This document shows, piece after piece, positions 1-7,915 of a stretch of DNA of 64,000 nucleotides. Positions within the stretch are counted from its first letter, which is position 1. Each line of letters starts with the position of its first letter. The notes below the pieces were generated by a model. The model was not told the origin of the DNA, made no database searches, and saw nothing but the letters and a program-made list of their open reading frames with translations. The stretch is from DATARH01 sp036008175. GTDB taxonomy: Bacteria > Pseudomonadota > Alphaproteobacteria > ATCC43930 > CGMCC-115725. The translations under genes and the position numbers were made by a program. The stretch is taken from NCBI GenBank assembly GCA_036008175.1, contig DASYOB010000114.1, positions 98,207 through 162,206 on the forward strand, read 5' to 3'.

Positions 1-1
1 C

Positions 2-112
2 TCTTCGGAGGGCGCAACGCAGATGACCGCGACGCCCTTCCCCGGCGAGCTTATCGATCTCGATGTCGACGACCCTCGGACCGTCGAGAGCCAGCTGGTC
101 GGAGCCCCCTAG
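2..112 (+). CDS. C-terminal end of an unidentified protein (cut by window edge)
   Basis: An open frame enters from the left edge and stops at a TAG nine bases before the next gene's ATG. The 36 visible residues (ending ...TVESQLVGAP) are acidic and contain no motif I recognise. The close spacing and shared strand suggest co-transcription with the aminotransferase-like gene that follows. No function can be given from this tail. Confidence 0.45.
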   Translation, partial: SSEGATQMTATPFPGELIDLDVDDPRTVESQLVGAP

Positions 113-121
113 GGGGCCGTC

Positions 122-1300
122 ATGAACATGACGCTCGACGTGCCGTTGCTCAGAGCGGACACGCCCGGCGTGGCCAATGTCCTCCACTTCAACAATGCGG
201 GCATGGCCTTGCCGCCGCGCCCGGTGCTCGACGCGGTGACGAACCATCTGACGCGCGAGGCAGCTATCGGCGGCATGGAGGCCATGGTCGAAGCGGCCGA
301 TCGCATCGCCGATGTCTACGACGCCATCGCCGCGCTGATCGGCGCGCACCGGGACGAGATCGCGTTTGTCGAAAGCGCGACGCGCGCCTGGGACATGGCG
401 TTCTATGCGGTGCCGTTCCGGGCCGGCGACCGCGTCGTCACCGCGCGGGCCGAGTACCTGTCGAACTATCTCGCATTCCTGCAGATGAAGGTGCGCGTCG
501 GGATCGAGATCGACGTCGTCGGCAGCGACGCCTCCGGGCAGGTCGACCTCGCCGCGCTCGAACGCGCGATCGGTCCGCGCACCAAGCTGATCGCAATCAC
601 GCACGTGCCGACGCAAGGCGGCCTCGTCAATCCGGCGGCCGAAATCGGTCGCATCGCCACGCGCCACGGCATCCTCTATCTACTCGATGCCTGCCAGTCG
701 GTCGGCCAGCTCGCGGTCGATGTGCGGCAGATCGGCTGCCACATGCTCTCCGCCCCGGGCCGCAAATATCTGCGCGGGCCGCGCGGCACGGGCTTCCTCT
801 ACGTGCGGCGCGACACCATCGGAATGCTCGAACCTCCCTTCATCGATCTCGCAGCCGCTTCCTGGGCCGATGCCGACACCTACGCCCTCCGCGACGACGC
901 GCGCCGGTTCGAAAACTGGGAGCGGTCGGTCGCCGGCCAGATCGGCCTGGCCGTTGCCGCCCGCTATGCGATGCGGGTCGGCATCGACGCGATCGAGGCG
1001 CGGGTCAAGGCGCTCGGTGCGCTACTGCGCCGGGAGCTCGAGAAGCTAAACGATTTGAGCGTGCACGATCTCGGCGTCGAGCAGTGCGGGATCGTCAGTT
1101 TCCTGAAGGAGGGCGAAGCGCCGGACCAGACGCGCGACCGGCTGTCCGCCATGAACATCAACGTCCACGTCTCCCGCTCGCCGCGCGCGCCAGCGCTCGA
1201 TTTGCCCGCGCGCGGATTGGACGCGCTCGTCCGCGCCAGCGTCCACTACTACAACGACGAGGCCGAGGTAGAGCGCTTCGTTCGCGCGGTGGCGGGCTGA
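122..1300 (+). CDS. Class V aminotransferase-fold PLP enzyme (cysteine desulfurase / isopenicillin-N-epimerase-like)
   Basis: A 392-residue fold-type I PLP enzyme, presumably cytoplasmic. LLDACQSVGQ (Asp189 and Gln192, which bind the PLP ring) is followed by SAPGRKYLRGPRGTGFLYV, where Lys215 is the predicted Schiff-base lysine; this is the class V layout. The family includes cysteine desulfurases, kynureninases, isopenicillin-N epimerases and various lyases. No conserved C-terminal cysteine loop of NifS/SufS type is evident, so an epimerase or aminotransferase-like subgroup is more likely. The ATG at 122 was chosen because the family-typical N-terminus (HFNNAGMALPP) begins shortly after it. 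Substrate unknown. Confidence 0.85.
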   Translation: MNMTLDVPLLRADTPGVANVLHFNNAGMALPPRPVLDAVTNHLTREAAIGGMEAMVEAADRIADVYDAIAALIGAHRDEIAFVESATRAWDMAFYAVPFRAGDRVVTARAEYLSNYLAFLQMKVRVGIEIDVVGSDASGQVDLAALERAIGPRTKLIAITHVPTQGGLVNPAAEIGRIATRHGILYLLDACQSVGQLAVDVRQIGCHMLSAPGRKYLRGPRGTGFLYVRRDTIGMLEPPFIDLAAASWADADTYALRDDARRFENWERSVAGQIGLAVAARYAMRVGIDAIEARVKALGALLRRELEKLNDLSVHDLGVEQCGIVSFLKEGEAPDQTRDRLSAMNINVHVSRSPRAPALDLPARGLDALVRASVHYYNDEAEVERFVRAVAG

Positions 1301-1410
1301 GCCCCAATTTGAAAAGCTTCCGAAATTCCGCGGGTTTGGCTTAGAATCCCTGGTGCGCGTCCGTGCTGCCGAGGGCACGCGCGTGAGCACCATGGGAAAG
1401 GGAGACCGCC

Positions 1411-2172
1411 ATGCCGTTCTATGAAAAGGGCGACGTTCGCATCCGCTACGAGGAGGCCGGCTCCGGCTTCCCGCTGCTGGTCACCCCCGGCGGCGGGTTG
1501 AACTCGCGGGTCAGCAACTGGCCGACCGCGGTGTTCAACGCCGTGGAGGCGTTCAAGAACGACTTCCGCTGCATCACGATGGATCAGCGCAACGCCAATG
1601 GCGGCGAAAGCACCGGCCCGGTCCCGGTCGACAAGGCATGGGATGCGTTTGCCGACGACCAGCTCGGGCTGATGGACCATCTCGGCATCCGCGAATTCTT
1701 TTACATGGGCTACTGCATCGGCGGTTGCTTTGCCGGGAAGCTTCTCGAACGGGCGCCCGAACGCGTCGTCGCCGCGGTATTCTGCCAGACCGTCGGGCAC
1801 CGGCCGGAGGACCCTGAGGTCATGGTCCGGCACAGTCACGAGAATTGGCTTCCCGATTTCCGGAAGCGGCGGCCGGACGTGACGAGCGAAACGATCGAGA
1901 AATACCTGCACAGCCTTTGGCGGGTGCAACCGGATTTTCTGTACAGCGTGCCGCGCGAGTTCATCAAGAACCGCCGGACGCCGATCCTGGTGCTGCCGGA
2001 CGACACGCCGTCGCATCCGCTGCAGACCTCGATCGATGTTGCCTCGCTGGCGCCCAATGCCGAGATCACCGTCTTCCCGTGGCGGGAGCCGCCGGAGCTG
2101 AAGGAACGCACGATCGACCGGGTGCGCGGCTTCCTCAAATCGCATCTACCGATGCGCGCCGCCGCGCAATAA
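1411..2172 (+). CDS. Alpha/beta hydrolase with a cysteine nucleophile and no obvious catalytic histidine
   Basis: A 253-residue alpha/beta-hydrolase fold protein. The N-terminal strand-loop (GFPLLVTPGGG) would form the oxyanion region. The nucleophile elbow is GYCIGG with Cys102 where most relatives have Ser. The acid is probably Asp197 or Asp198 (VLPDDTPSHP). The histidine normally found about 25-30 residues later is absent: that stretch reads FPWREPPELKERT. His202, four residues after the acid, is the only nearby candidate. An AAAGGGAGA ribosome site precedes the ATG. Known Cys-type members are dienelactone hydrolases; this one could be a hydrolase with a rearranged triad or a non-catalytic relative. 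Confidence 0.8.
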   Translation: MPFYEKGDVRIRYEEAGSGFPLLVTPGGGLNSRVSNWPTAVFNAVEAFKNDFRCITMDQRNANGGESTGPVPVDKAWDAFADDQLGLMDHLGIREFFYMGYCIGGCFAGKLLERAPERVVAAVFCQTVGHRPEDPEVMVRHSHENWLPDFRKRRPDVTSETIEKYLHSLWRVQPDFLYSVPREFIKNRRTPILVLPDDTPSHPLQTSIDVASLAPNAEITVFPWREPPELKERTIDRVRGFLKSHLPMRAAAQ

Positions 2173-2235
2173 GGCGCGGGTGTCGATTGACCGGGCGGCG
2201 GCGGCCATAGCCGCCGCCCCGCTTTCACCGAAAGC

Positions 2236-2727
2236 TCACATCGTCTTGGCGAGGGCGACGAGCTGGTCGAGGGCTTTGCCCCAGCCGTCACGGAAGCCCA
2301 TCTCCGCGTGCTTCTTGGCGCCTTCTTCCTCGCCGTGGATCGCGATCGCGGTATATTTCGTGCCGGCGCCGTGCGGTTCGAGCAGGATCACCGCGGTGAA
2401 CAGCGGCGCGAAGCCTGCTTTCTGCGGGCGATAGCCGGGCCCTAACGCGCCGGTCCAGACCAGTTTTTCATTCTCGACCACTTCGAGGTAGCAGCCGGCG
2501 TGGGACAATTCCTGTCCCTCGGGCGAGCGCATTACCGTGCGGAAGATGCCGCCGGGGCGCAGGTCGATTTCGCAATCGACCGTCCGCCAGGGCGCCGGCG
2601 TGAACCATTTCTTGAGGTACGCCGGCGTGGTCCATGCGGCCCAGACCAGCTTCGGCGGGACGTCGACGACGCGCTCCAGCACGAGGTCGAGTTTCGGATC
2701 CGGGTTATGGGTAATGGGGCGGGGCAT
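2236..2727 (-). CDS. SRPBCC (AHSA1/START-like) domain protein
   Basis: A 163-residue protein of the SRPBCC/AHSA1 superfamily, which forms a deep hydrophobic ligand pocket. Motifs: LDLVLERVVDVPPKLVWAAW near the N-terminus, a KKWFTP segment, then DLRPGGIFRTVM and the terminal helix GWGKALDQLVAL. The frame is open further upstream, but the ATG giving MPRPITHNP fits the family start and lies 5 bp after the stop of the ArsR gene, so the longer frame was rejected. In bacteria, ArsR-SRPBCC pairs are common and the regulator usually controls the pair; the ligand is generally unknown. Confidence 0.88.
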   Translation of the reverse strand: MPRPITHNPDPKLDLVLERVVDVPPKLVWAAWTTPAYLKKWFTPAPWRTVDCEIDLRPGGIFRTVMRSPEGQELSHAGCYLEVVENEKLVWTGALGPGYRPQKAGFAPLFTAVILLEPHGAGTKYTAIAIHGEEEGAKKHAEMGFRDGWGKALDQLVALAKTM

Positions 2728-2732
2728 CGCTG

Positions 2733-3056
2733 CTACTTCTTGAGGGTTTTCAGGAATTCGTCGAGCGCATCGAGGCGGCGCTCCCAATGGGCGCGCTGTG
2801 CCGAAAGCCAGTGCTCCGCCGCCTCCAGCGGCTGCGGCGCCAGAGTGTAGGTGCGCACCCGCCCCTCTTTCTTCGAGCGTACCAGACCGCAATCCTCCAG
2901 CACGCCGAGGTGCTGCACGAAGGAGGGCAGCGCCATCTTGAACGGTTGGGCGAGTTCGCTCACCGCCGCCGGGCCGCGCGTCAGCCGTTCGAGCACGGCC
3001 CGGCGGGTGGGATCGGTCAGGGCCTGGAAGACCCGGGTGAGCTGTTGGTTAGGCAC
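2733..3056 (-). CDS. ArsR-family winged-helix transcriptional regulator
   Basis: A 107-residue ArsR/SmtB-type repressor. The winged helix spans about residues 8-75: LTDPTRRAVLERL, the recognition region ELAQPFKMALPSFVQHLGVL, and the wing KEGRVRTYTL. No CxC metal-binding motif is present, so this is the non-metal subgroup that pairs with SRPBCC proteins. It starts at GTG and ends 5 bp before the SRPBCC start, forming a two-gene operon. The promoter directly upstream carries an inverted repeat covering both promoter elements, pointing to autorepression. The predicted transcription start coincides with the GTG, so the message may be leaderless. Confidence 0.9.
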   Translation of the reverse strand: MPNQQLTRVFQALTDPTRRAVLERLTRGPAAVSELAQPFKMALPSFVQHLGVLEDCGLVRSKKEGRVRTYTLAPQPLEAAEHWLSAQRAHWERRLDALDEFLKTLKK

Positions 3057-3058
3057 AC

Positions 3059-3091
3059 ACCTAAGTTATGGGCTAGAAACACTTAGGTCAA
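3059..3091 (-). promoter_or_regulatory. Promoter with overlapping ArsR operator
   Basis: On the minus strand a -35 TTGACC (3091-3086) is followed after exactly 17 bp by a -10 TAACTT (3068-3063). A perfect 8-bp inverted repeat, ACCTAAGT...ACTTAGGT (3059-3066 and 3081-3088), has half-site centres 22 bp apart, about two helical turns, and covers both elements. This is the expected layout for a dimeric repressor. Seven bases past the -10 is position 3056, the first base of the regulator's GTG codon. Confidence 0.7.
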
Positions 3092-3230
3092 TGCCTTTGT
3101 TTCTCGATCGCTGAATCTGGACGCGCTAGTCGAGCCGAGTACGGTTCTCCCCCTGCCTGCCGAGCGCGTCCCGCAGCGCGATGTAACGCCTCACACCGAA
3201 GGTTGTCGTCCGGGAAGCGCTGCGTCGACC

Positions 3231-3490
3231 TTGACCGAGCCGCTCTATCCGACAATGAAGCGAAGCCACCGGCGAAAACGAACCGCCCTTAGCCGTTGGC
3301 GTCACTCAGGGCGAGGCCGATCCCGGCGCGATCGCAGTGATGCAGCGCAAGGTGACGGAGTCGGTCGGCGCTTGTTACGAGCTGATCGAGTGCGGGATGC
3401 TCACAAGGCCCCTGGGTGATGGGCGAGTCCTACACGATCCGCGACCCTTACCTTTTTTTACCCCCACTGAATGGCTTGAAAAATCAACCA
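3231..3490 (+). pseudogene. Remnant of a glutathione S-transferase C-terminal domain
   Basis: Three reading frames together spell a recognisable GST C-terminal segment: ADPGAIAVMQRKVTESV and CYELIECGMLT in one frame (from 3316), GPWVMGESYTIRDPYLF in the next (about 3408-3458), then TEWLEKS after a run of seven T at about 3452. GST families end with such a W-x-x-G-x-x-Y-T-I-A-D-P-Y helix. Upstream, LSDNEAKPPAKTNRP followed by a stop may be a still more decayed part. No intact frame covers it, so the gene is dead or the assembly carries several indels. Confidence 0.6.
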
Positions 3491-3609
3491 GTTCGTCAGG
3501 ATGGACCGCTTTGGGCCGATCTTACTCGATTGGTCAAAGGCAGCCGATGACCGGAGTCGGCGCTTAGCTGCCGATATTTGCGTGAGAACCGATCGGCTAC
3601 CCGGCCGAG

Positions 3610-5946
3610 TCAACTCCGAACTGAAGCTTGCGCATGGATCGCCTGCCACACCCGCTCGGGGGTGGCAGGCATCGGCACATCGGTAACGCCAAGCGGTGCC
3701 AAGGCATCTACGATCGCGTTCATCACGGTCGGGGTCGCGGCGACCGTGCCGCCCTCGCCTACCCCTTTGATGCCGAGCGGGTTCGACAGGCTCGCGACCG
3801 GGCTGAAATCCGTCGCGATCGCCGGCAGATTGTCGGCCCGCGGGATGCCGTAATCCAACAGCGACGCCGTCAGCAGCTGGCCGCTGTCGGGGTCGTGGAT
3901 CACGTCTTCGATCAGCGCCTGTCCCGCCCCCTGCGCGACGCCGCCCATGATCTGGCCGCGCGCCAGGAGCGGGTTGATGACCGTGCCGATGTCGTCGACG
4001 ACGCTGTAGCGGTCGAGCGCGACCTTGCCGGTCTCGGGATCCACCTCGACCTCGCAGATGTGGCAGCCGTTCGGAAAGCTCGGCACGTCGGCGGCCGCCG
4101 CGCCGACGCCCTGCAAACCGACACCCAGTCCCGCCGGCAGGCCCATCGGGATGAACGACATCTGCGCGACCTGCGACAGCGGCATCGTCCGGTCGGTGCC
4201 GGCGATCGTGAAATTGCCCCCATCGGAGCTGACATCGAAGGCGATGTCGGCGGCATCGACCTCCATGAAATGCGCGGCAAAGCGCTTGCCCCGCTCTATC
4301 ACCTCGTTGGCCGCGGCGCGCAATGCGTTGCCGCCGACCATCATACTGCGCGAGCCATAGGTGCCGCGGCCGATCGCGACCTCGTCGGTGTCGGCCTGGG
4401 CAAGATGGATCTGCTCCGCCGGCACGCCGAGCCAGTCCGACACCATCTGCGCATAACTCGTCGCGTGCCCCTGGCCGTGCGACAGGGTGCCGGCGACAAC
4501 CGTCACCTCGCCGGAAGGATCGAAGCGCAGCTCCATGCGCTCGTTGAAGATGCCGGTGTTGTCCGTGTAGTAGACGATGCCGCGGCCGCGCAACCGCCCC
4601 GCGGCGACCGTCGCCGCTTGTCTTTCGGCATAGCCGTCCCAGTCGGCCAGCGCCCGGCATTTCGCCATCGCCGCGGCATAGTCGCCGCTGTCATAGGTCC
4701 AGCCGGTCTGGGTCTGGTACGGGAAGCGGCGGATGAAGTTCTTGCGCCGCAGCTCGGCCGGGTCGAGACGCATCTCGCGGGCGGCACGGTCGATCAGCCG
4801 CTCGATCAGGTAGACCGCCTCGGGTCGGCCGGCGCCGCGATATGGCACGGTGGGCGCGGTGTTGGTGAGGACGAGGCGGCTGGTCACCGCGACCGCGGGA
4901 ATGTCGTAGACCGTCGAGGCGAGCTTCAGCGAGAAAATGATCGGGATCGCTCCGGCGCCCTCGATATAGGCGCCGGCATTGTGCATGCCGGTCCAACGAA
5001 AGCCCAGAAAGCTGCCGTCGGCGGCGAGCGCCAGCTCGGCCTGTTCGACGAATTGATCGCGCCCGTCATTGTCGCCGAGGAGTGCTTCCATGCGCGACGG
5101 GATCCACTTGACCGGTCGCCCGACGCGACGCGCCGCCCAGACGACAATCGCTTCCTCCGGGTAGAGCTGCCCCTTCATGCCGAAGCCGCCGCCGACATCG
5201 CGGGCGACGACGCGGATGCGGCTTTCGGGGACATGCAGGATCTGATGCGCGAGCAGGTGCCTCACGCCGTGCACATGCTGCGTGCTGGTGTAGAGGGTGT
5301 AGCGCCTGGTGCCCTCATCGTAATCGGCGATACAGCCGCGCGGCTCCATCGTGACCGCGGTGACGCGGTTGTTGATCAGCGCCATCTTCGCGATGTGGGC
5401 TGCGCGCGCGAAGGCCGGGTCGACCGCCCCGGGATTGCCCATGCTGATGGTGACGGAGACATTGCCGGGAATGTCGTCATGAACGAGTGGCGCGCCGGGA
5501 CGGACAGCATCCGCGGCGGCGACTACAGAGGGCAATACCTCGTAGTCGACGGCGACCAGCTCGGCCGCGTCGCGCGCGAGGTCTTCGCTGGCGGCGATCA
5601 CCACCGCGACCCGCTCGCCGACATAGCGCACCCGATCGATCGCAAGCGGCGGACGCTTTGTGCGGTGACCCTTGGGCCCCCCCATATCCTCGGGCATTGC
5701 CTCGGGATCGAGGGTGCCGAGCCCGTCCGCGACCCATTCCTGCCCGGTCAGCACCGTGTGGACGCCGGGCGCGCGCCGTGCCGCCTCGGCATCCACCGCG
5801 CGGATCCGGGCATGCGCATGGGGCGAATACAAAAACACGGCATAGAGCTGCCGCGCGAGATCGATATCGGCGACGTAGCGGCCGCGCCCGGTCAAAAAGC
5901 GCGGATCCTCCTTGCGCGTGACAGGCTGTCCGATGCCGAAACTCAT
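3610..5946 (-). CDS. Xanthine dehydrogenase-family molybdopterin-binding large subunit (CoxL-like, form II)
   Basis: A 778-residue Mo-hydroxylase large subunit. The N-terminal a/b-hammerhead begins PVTRKEDPRFLTGRGRYVAD; the Mo-cofactor segment GGGFGMKG is at about 252-259. The active-site loop PYRGAGRPE (369-374) is the form II type, not the AYxCSFR of true CO dehydrogenase. GVGEGG carries the likely catalytic Glu731. Such enzymes hydroxylate aldehydes or N-heterocycles and normally partner with a [2Fe-2S] small subunit and a FAD medium subunit. Neither partner lies nearby, so partners must be encoded elsewhere or the gene is an orphan. Substrate unknown. Confidence 0.9.
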   Translation of the reverse strand: MSFGIGQPVTRKEDPRFLTGRGRYVADIDLARQLYAVFLYSPHAHARIRAVDAEAARRAPGVHTVLTGQEWVADGLGTLDPEAMPEDMGGPKGHRTKRPPLAIDRVRYVGERVAVVIAASEDLARDAAELVAVDYEVLPSVVAAADAVRPGAPLVHDDIPGNVSVTISMGNPGAVDPAFARAAHIAKMALINNRVTAVTMEPRGCIADYDEGTRRYTLYTSTQHVHGVRHLLAHQILHVPESRIRVVARDVGGGFGMKGQLYPEEAIVVWAARRVGRPVKWIPSRMEALLGDNDGRDQFVEQAELALAADGSFLGFRWTGMHNAGAYIEGAGAIPIIFSLKLASTVYDIPAVAVTSRLVLTNTAPTVPYRGAGRPEAVYLIERLIDRAAREMRLDPAELRRKNFIRRFPYQTQTGWTYDSGDYAAAMAKCRALADWDGYAERQAATVAAGRLRGRGIVYYTDNTGIFNERMELRFDPSGEVTVVAGTLSHGQGHATSYAQMVSDWLGVPAEQIHLAQADTDEVAIGRGTYGSRSMMVGGNALRAAANEVIERGKRFAAHFMEVDAADIAFDVSSDGGNFTIAGTDRTMPLSQVAQMSFIPMGLPAGLGVGLQGVGAAAADVPSFPNGCHICEVEVDPETGKVALDRYSVVDDIGTVINPLLARGQIMGGVAQGAGQALIEDVIHDPDSGQLLTASLLDYGIPRADNLPAIATDFSPVASLSNPLGIKGVGEGGTVAATPTVMNAIVDALAPLGVTDVPMPATPERVWQAIHAQASVRS

Positions 5947-6158
5947 CGCGTATGCCTTCCCGTGCTCGCTAGCGGGGGTTGCCCTGTCGCAATCCTGTCG
6001 ACGTTCTTAGCACGGCCCGCTAGACGGACACAGATGGCCGTCGGGGCCGGCGATCTTGCCTATGGCACGAGCTATGCCCGGCGCAGCGCTCTGCCTAGAT
6101 GCGCTGCCCCTTCCGAGGTCTCGGGCGGAAACGCCGAGAACAAACGCACGGGCAACCG

Positions 6159-6389
6159 TCAATCAGCGGCTTCGTCCTGCTCGCTAAACACCTCGCCGTC
6201 AAAAACTCTGGCGAACGTCGACGCCTCGCTTGCCCTCTGAAACTGAAAGCGGAAGCGGATCCGCCGGCCAGGGAGAAAACCCAGCTCGAACAAAGCGGGT
6301 TCGACTTGATGATGATCGAGCCACGTTCGCATTTGCGTCATGGTGCCGCCCAAATCCGCGCCGGGGCGCGTTATCTCGACTACGTCCAT
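6159..6389 (-). CDS. Small orphan protein, WLD/F family member A
   Basis: A 76-residue protein starting MDVVEITRPG after an AGGA ribosome site; the longer frame lacks such a site. It contains MRTWLDHHQVEPALF, then RIRFRFQFQRASEASTFARVFDG. The same pattern (V-x-I, R-x-WLD, P-x-x-F, then an alternating beta-like stretch and A-x-x-F-x-x-x-FDG/FGG) recurs in the proteins at 61695-61892 and 61906-62136, so all three appear to be paralogues. I do not recognise a named domain. The pattern predicts a small alpha-beta fold. Function unknown. Confidence 0.65.
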   Translation of the reverse strand: MDVVEITRPGADLGGTMTQMRTWLDHHQVEPALFELGFLPGRRIRFRFQFQRASEASTFARVFDGEVFSEQDEAAD

Positions 6390-6581
6390 GCGGTCCTCGC
6401 GCCACGGGTTGGTGCCTGCGGCATCATCTGCGCGCAACGTGGCGATCGGCTCTCCTGAAGATGAAATCGCGTTTAGTAAGCGGAGGCAGGGGACGGGTGC
6501 GGGGCCGATTCCACGCCCGCCTTTAGGCGCCTAATTCGGCCTATCTGATGTTTCGGCGGGAGCACGCACCGCCGGCAAATG

Positions 6582-7787
6582 TCATTCCGCCGCCTGCGCC
6601 GGGGTCAGCCGCACCGAATTGGGACCGTAGCGATCGCGGAACGGCTGGGTGTCGATCTCCTCGAGCTCGATCTCGCGCGCCAGCACCTTCGCCTTCCATT
6701 CCTCGTGCGCCGGGATGTTGGCGTGGAATTCGGGCATGACCTCACGGGCGAACAGCTCCAGGCTCTCGCAGATATGCTCGTGCGTGTTCTTGCCGGCCTG
6801 GTTCAGGAAGATGACCTGGTCGATATTGGAGGTCTCGAATTTGCGCAATTTGTTGCGCAGGGTCTCGGGCGAGCCGATCAGCCCGCCCGCCAAGGCGCGT
6901 GCGTGCCCCTCGGGGTTGGCGCGCTTCCATTTCTCGTACTCGTCCCAAAGATTGACCGTGCCGGGGGGCGGCCGCGTGCGGGTCGCGCTCTGGCCGTAAA
7001 AGCGCAGCGCGAACTGGAAGAACGGGATGCCGTCGGCGCGGCGGCGCGCCTCCGAATCGGTCTCGGCGCACATGAAATAGCTGACGATCGCAATGTTCGG
7101 GTTGGTGACGTAATCGGCCAGCTTCTGCTGCCGCTTGGTGAAGGCGTTGTAGTAGGCGTGGACCCAGGCATGCGCCGCATCGGCCGACAGGAACTGGAAG
7201 GCGAGCGCCCCGAGGCCACGGCGCCCGGCCATCTCGATCGTCTCCAGCGCCGAGCAGGCGACCCACAAGGGCGGGTGCGGCTTCTGCAAGGGCTTCGGCA
7301 CGACATTGCGCAGCGGCATGTCGAAATACTTGCCGTGATGCTCGCAGCCGCCGTCCCTGAACATCGGGATGATCGCCCGGAGCCCCTCCTCCCACACCGC
7401 GCGCTTTTCGTCATAGGCGACGCCGAACGGCTCCAGCTCGGTCAGGCTGGCGCTCTCGCCGGTGCCGAACTCGACCCGGCCCTTGCTGATCAGGTCGAGC
7501 GCGGCGATGCGCTCGGCGCAACGCGCCGGGTGGGTCGTGGTCAACTGCATGATGCCGTGGGCGAGGCGGATCCGCTTTGTGCGTTGGCTGGCGGCGGCGA
7601 GAAACACCTCCGGCGAGGGCGAATGCGAATACTCTTCGAGAAAATGGTGCTCGACTTCCCAGGCGTAGTCGTAGCCGAGCCGGTCGGCCAGTTCAACCTG
7701 GTCGAGCGCGTTCTGATAGAGCTGAAATTCGCCGCCCTCTTGCCAGGGGCGCGGCAATTGCAGCTCGTAGAAAATGCCGAATTTCAT
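6582..7787 (-). CDS. LLM-class flavin-dependent oxidoreductase (luciferase-like monooxygenase)
   Basis: A 401-residue bacterial luciferase-fold enzyme using reduced flavin. Typical segments are MKFGIFYELQLPRPW at the start, YDYAWEVEHHFLEEYSHSPS, GKYFDMPLRNVVPKPLQKPHPP, and GSPETLRNKLRKFE before the C-terminus. The reading frame is open 34 codons further upstream, but MKFGIF is the family start and the upstream segment derives from intergenic DNA. Divergent from the MFS exporter with 128 bp between starts, so the two may share regulation (oxidation of a compound plus its transport). Substrate not deducible. Confidence 0.88.
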   Translation of the reverse strand: MKFGIFYELQLPRPWQEGGEFQLYQNALDQVELADRLGYDYAWEVEHHFLEEYSHSPSPEVFLAAASQRTKRIRLAHGIMQLTTTHPARCAERIAALDLISKGRVEFGTGESASLTELEPFGVAYDEKRAVWEEGLRAIIPMFRDGGCEHHGKYFDMPLRNVVPKPLQKPHPPLWVACSALETIEMAGRRGLGALAFQFLSADAAHAWVHAYYNAFTKRQQKLADYVTNPNIAIVSYFMCAETDSEARRRADGIPFFQFALRFYGQSATRTRPPPGTVNLWDEYEKWKRANPEGHARALAGGLIGSPETLRNKLRKFETSNIDQVIFLNQAGKNTHEHICESLELFAREVMPEFHANIPAHEEWKAKVLAREIELEEIDTQPFRDRYGPNSVRLTPAQAAE

Positions 7788-7915
7788 GCCGTGACCGTCC
7801 TTCCGGTTCGTCATTCCCGCTTTCGCAGGCAGGACGAATGCATGATGCCGGGGCGCTTTACCCATTACAATCACGATACCGGGCAGCATCCGGCCGAGGG
7901 GGCAGACTAAGGAGC

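Noticed and set aside
2728..2892. Upstream extension of the SRPBCC protein
   Set aside because: It overlaps the ArsR gene in another frame, and the standard start MPRPITHN lies just after the ArsR stop.
3628..6240. 870-codon open frame antisense to the CoxL-like gene
   Set aside because: GC-rich coding DNA leaves long open antisense frames. The minus-strand frame has all family motifs; this one has none and is Arg/Asp-rich.
7808..7841. CATTCCCGCTTTCGCAGGC-like repeat between divergent genes
   Set aside because: It resembles a common dispersed repeat half, but no matching inverted arm was found, so it was not listed as a feature.
7577..7915. Upstream extension of the MFS transporter
   Set aside because: It overlaps the divergent monooxygenase gene and lacks a ribosome site; AAGGAG at 7909 marks the real start.
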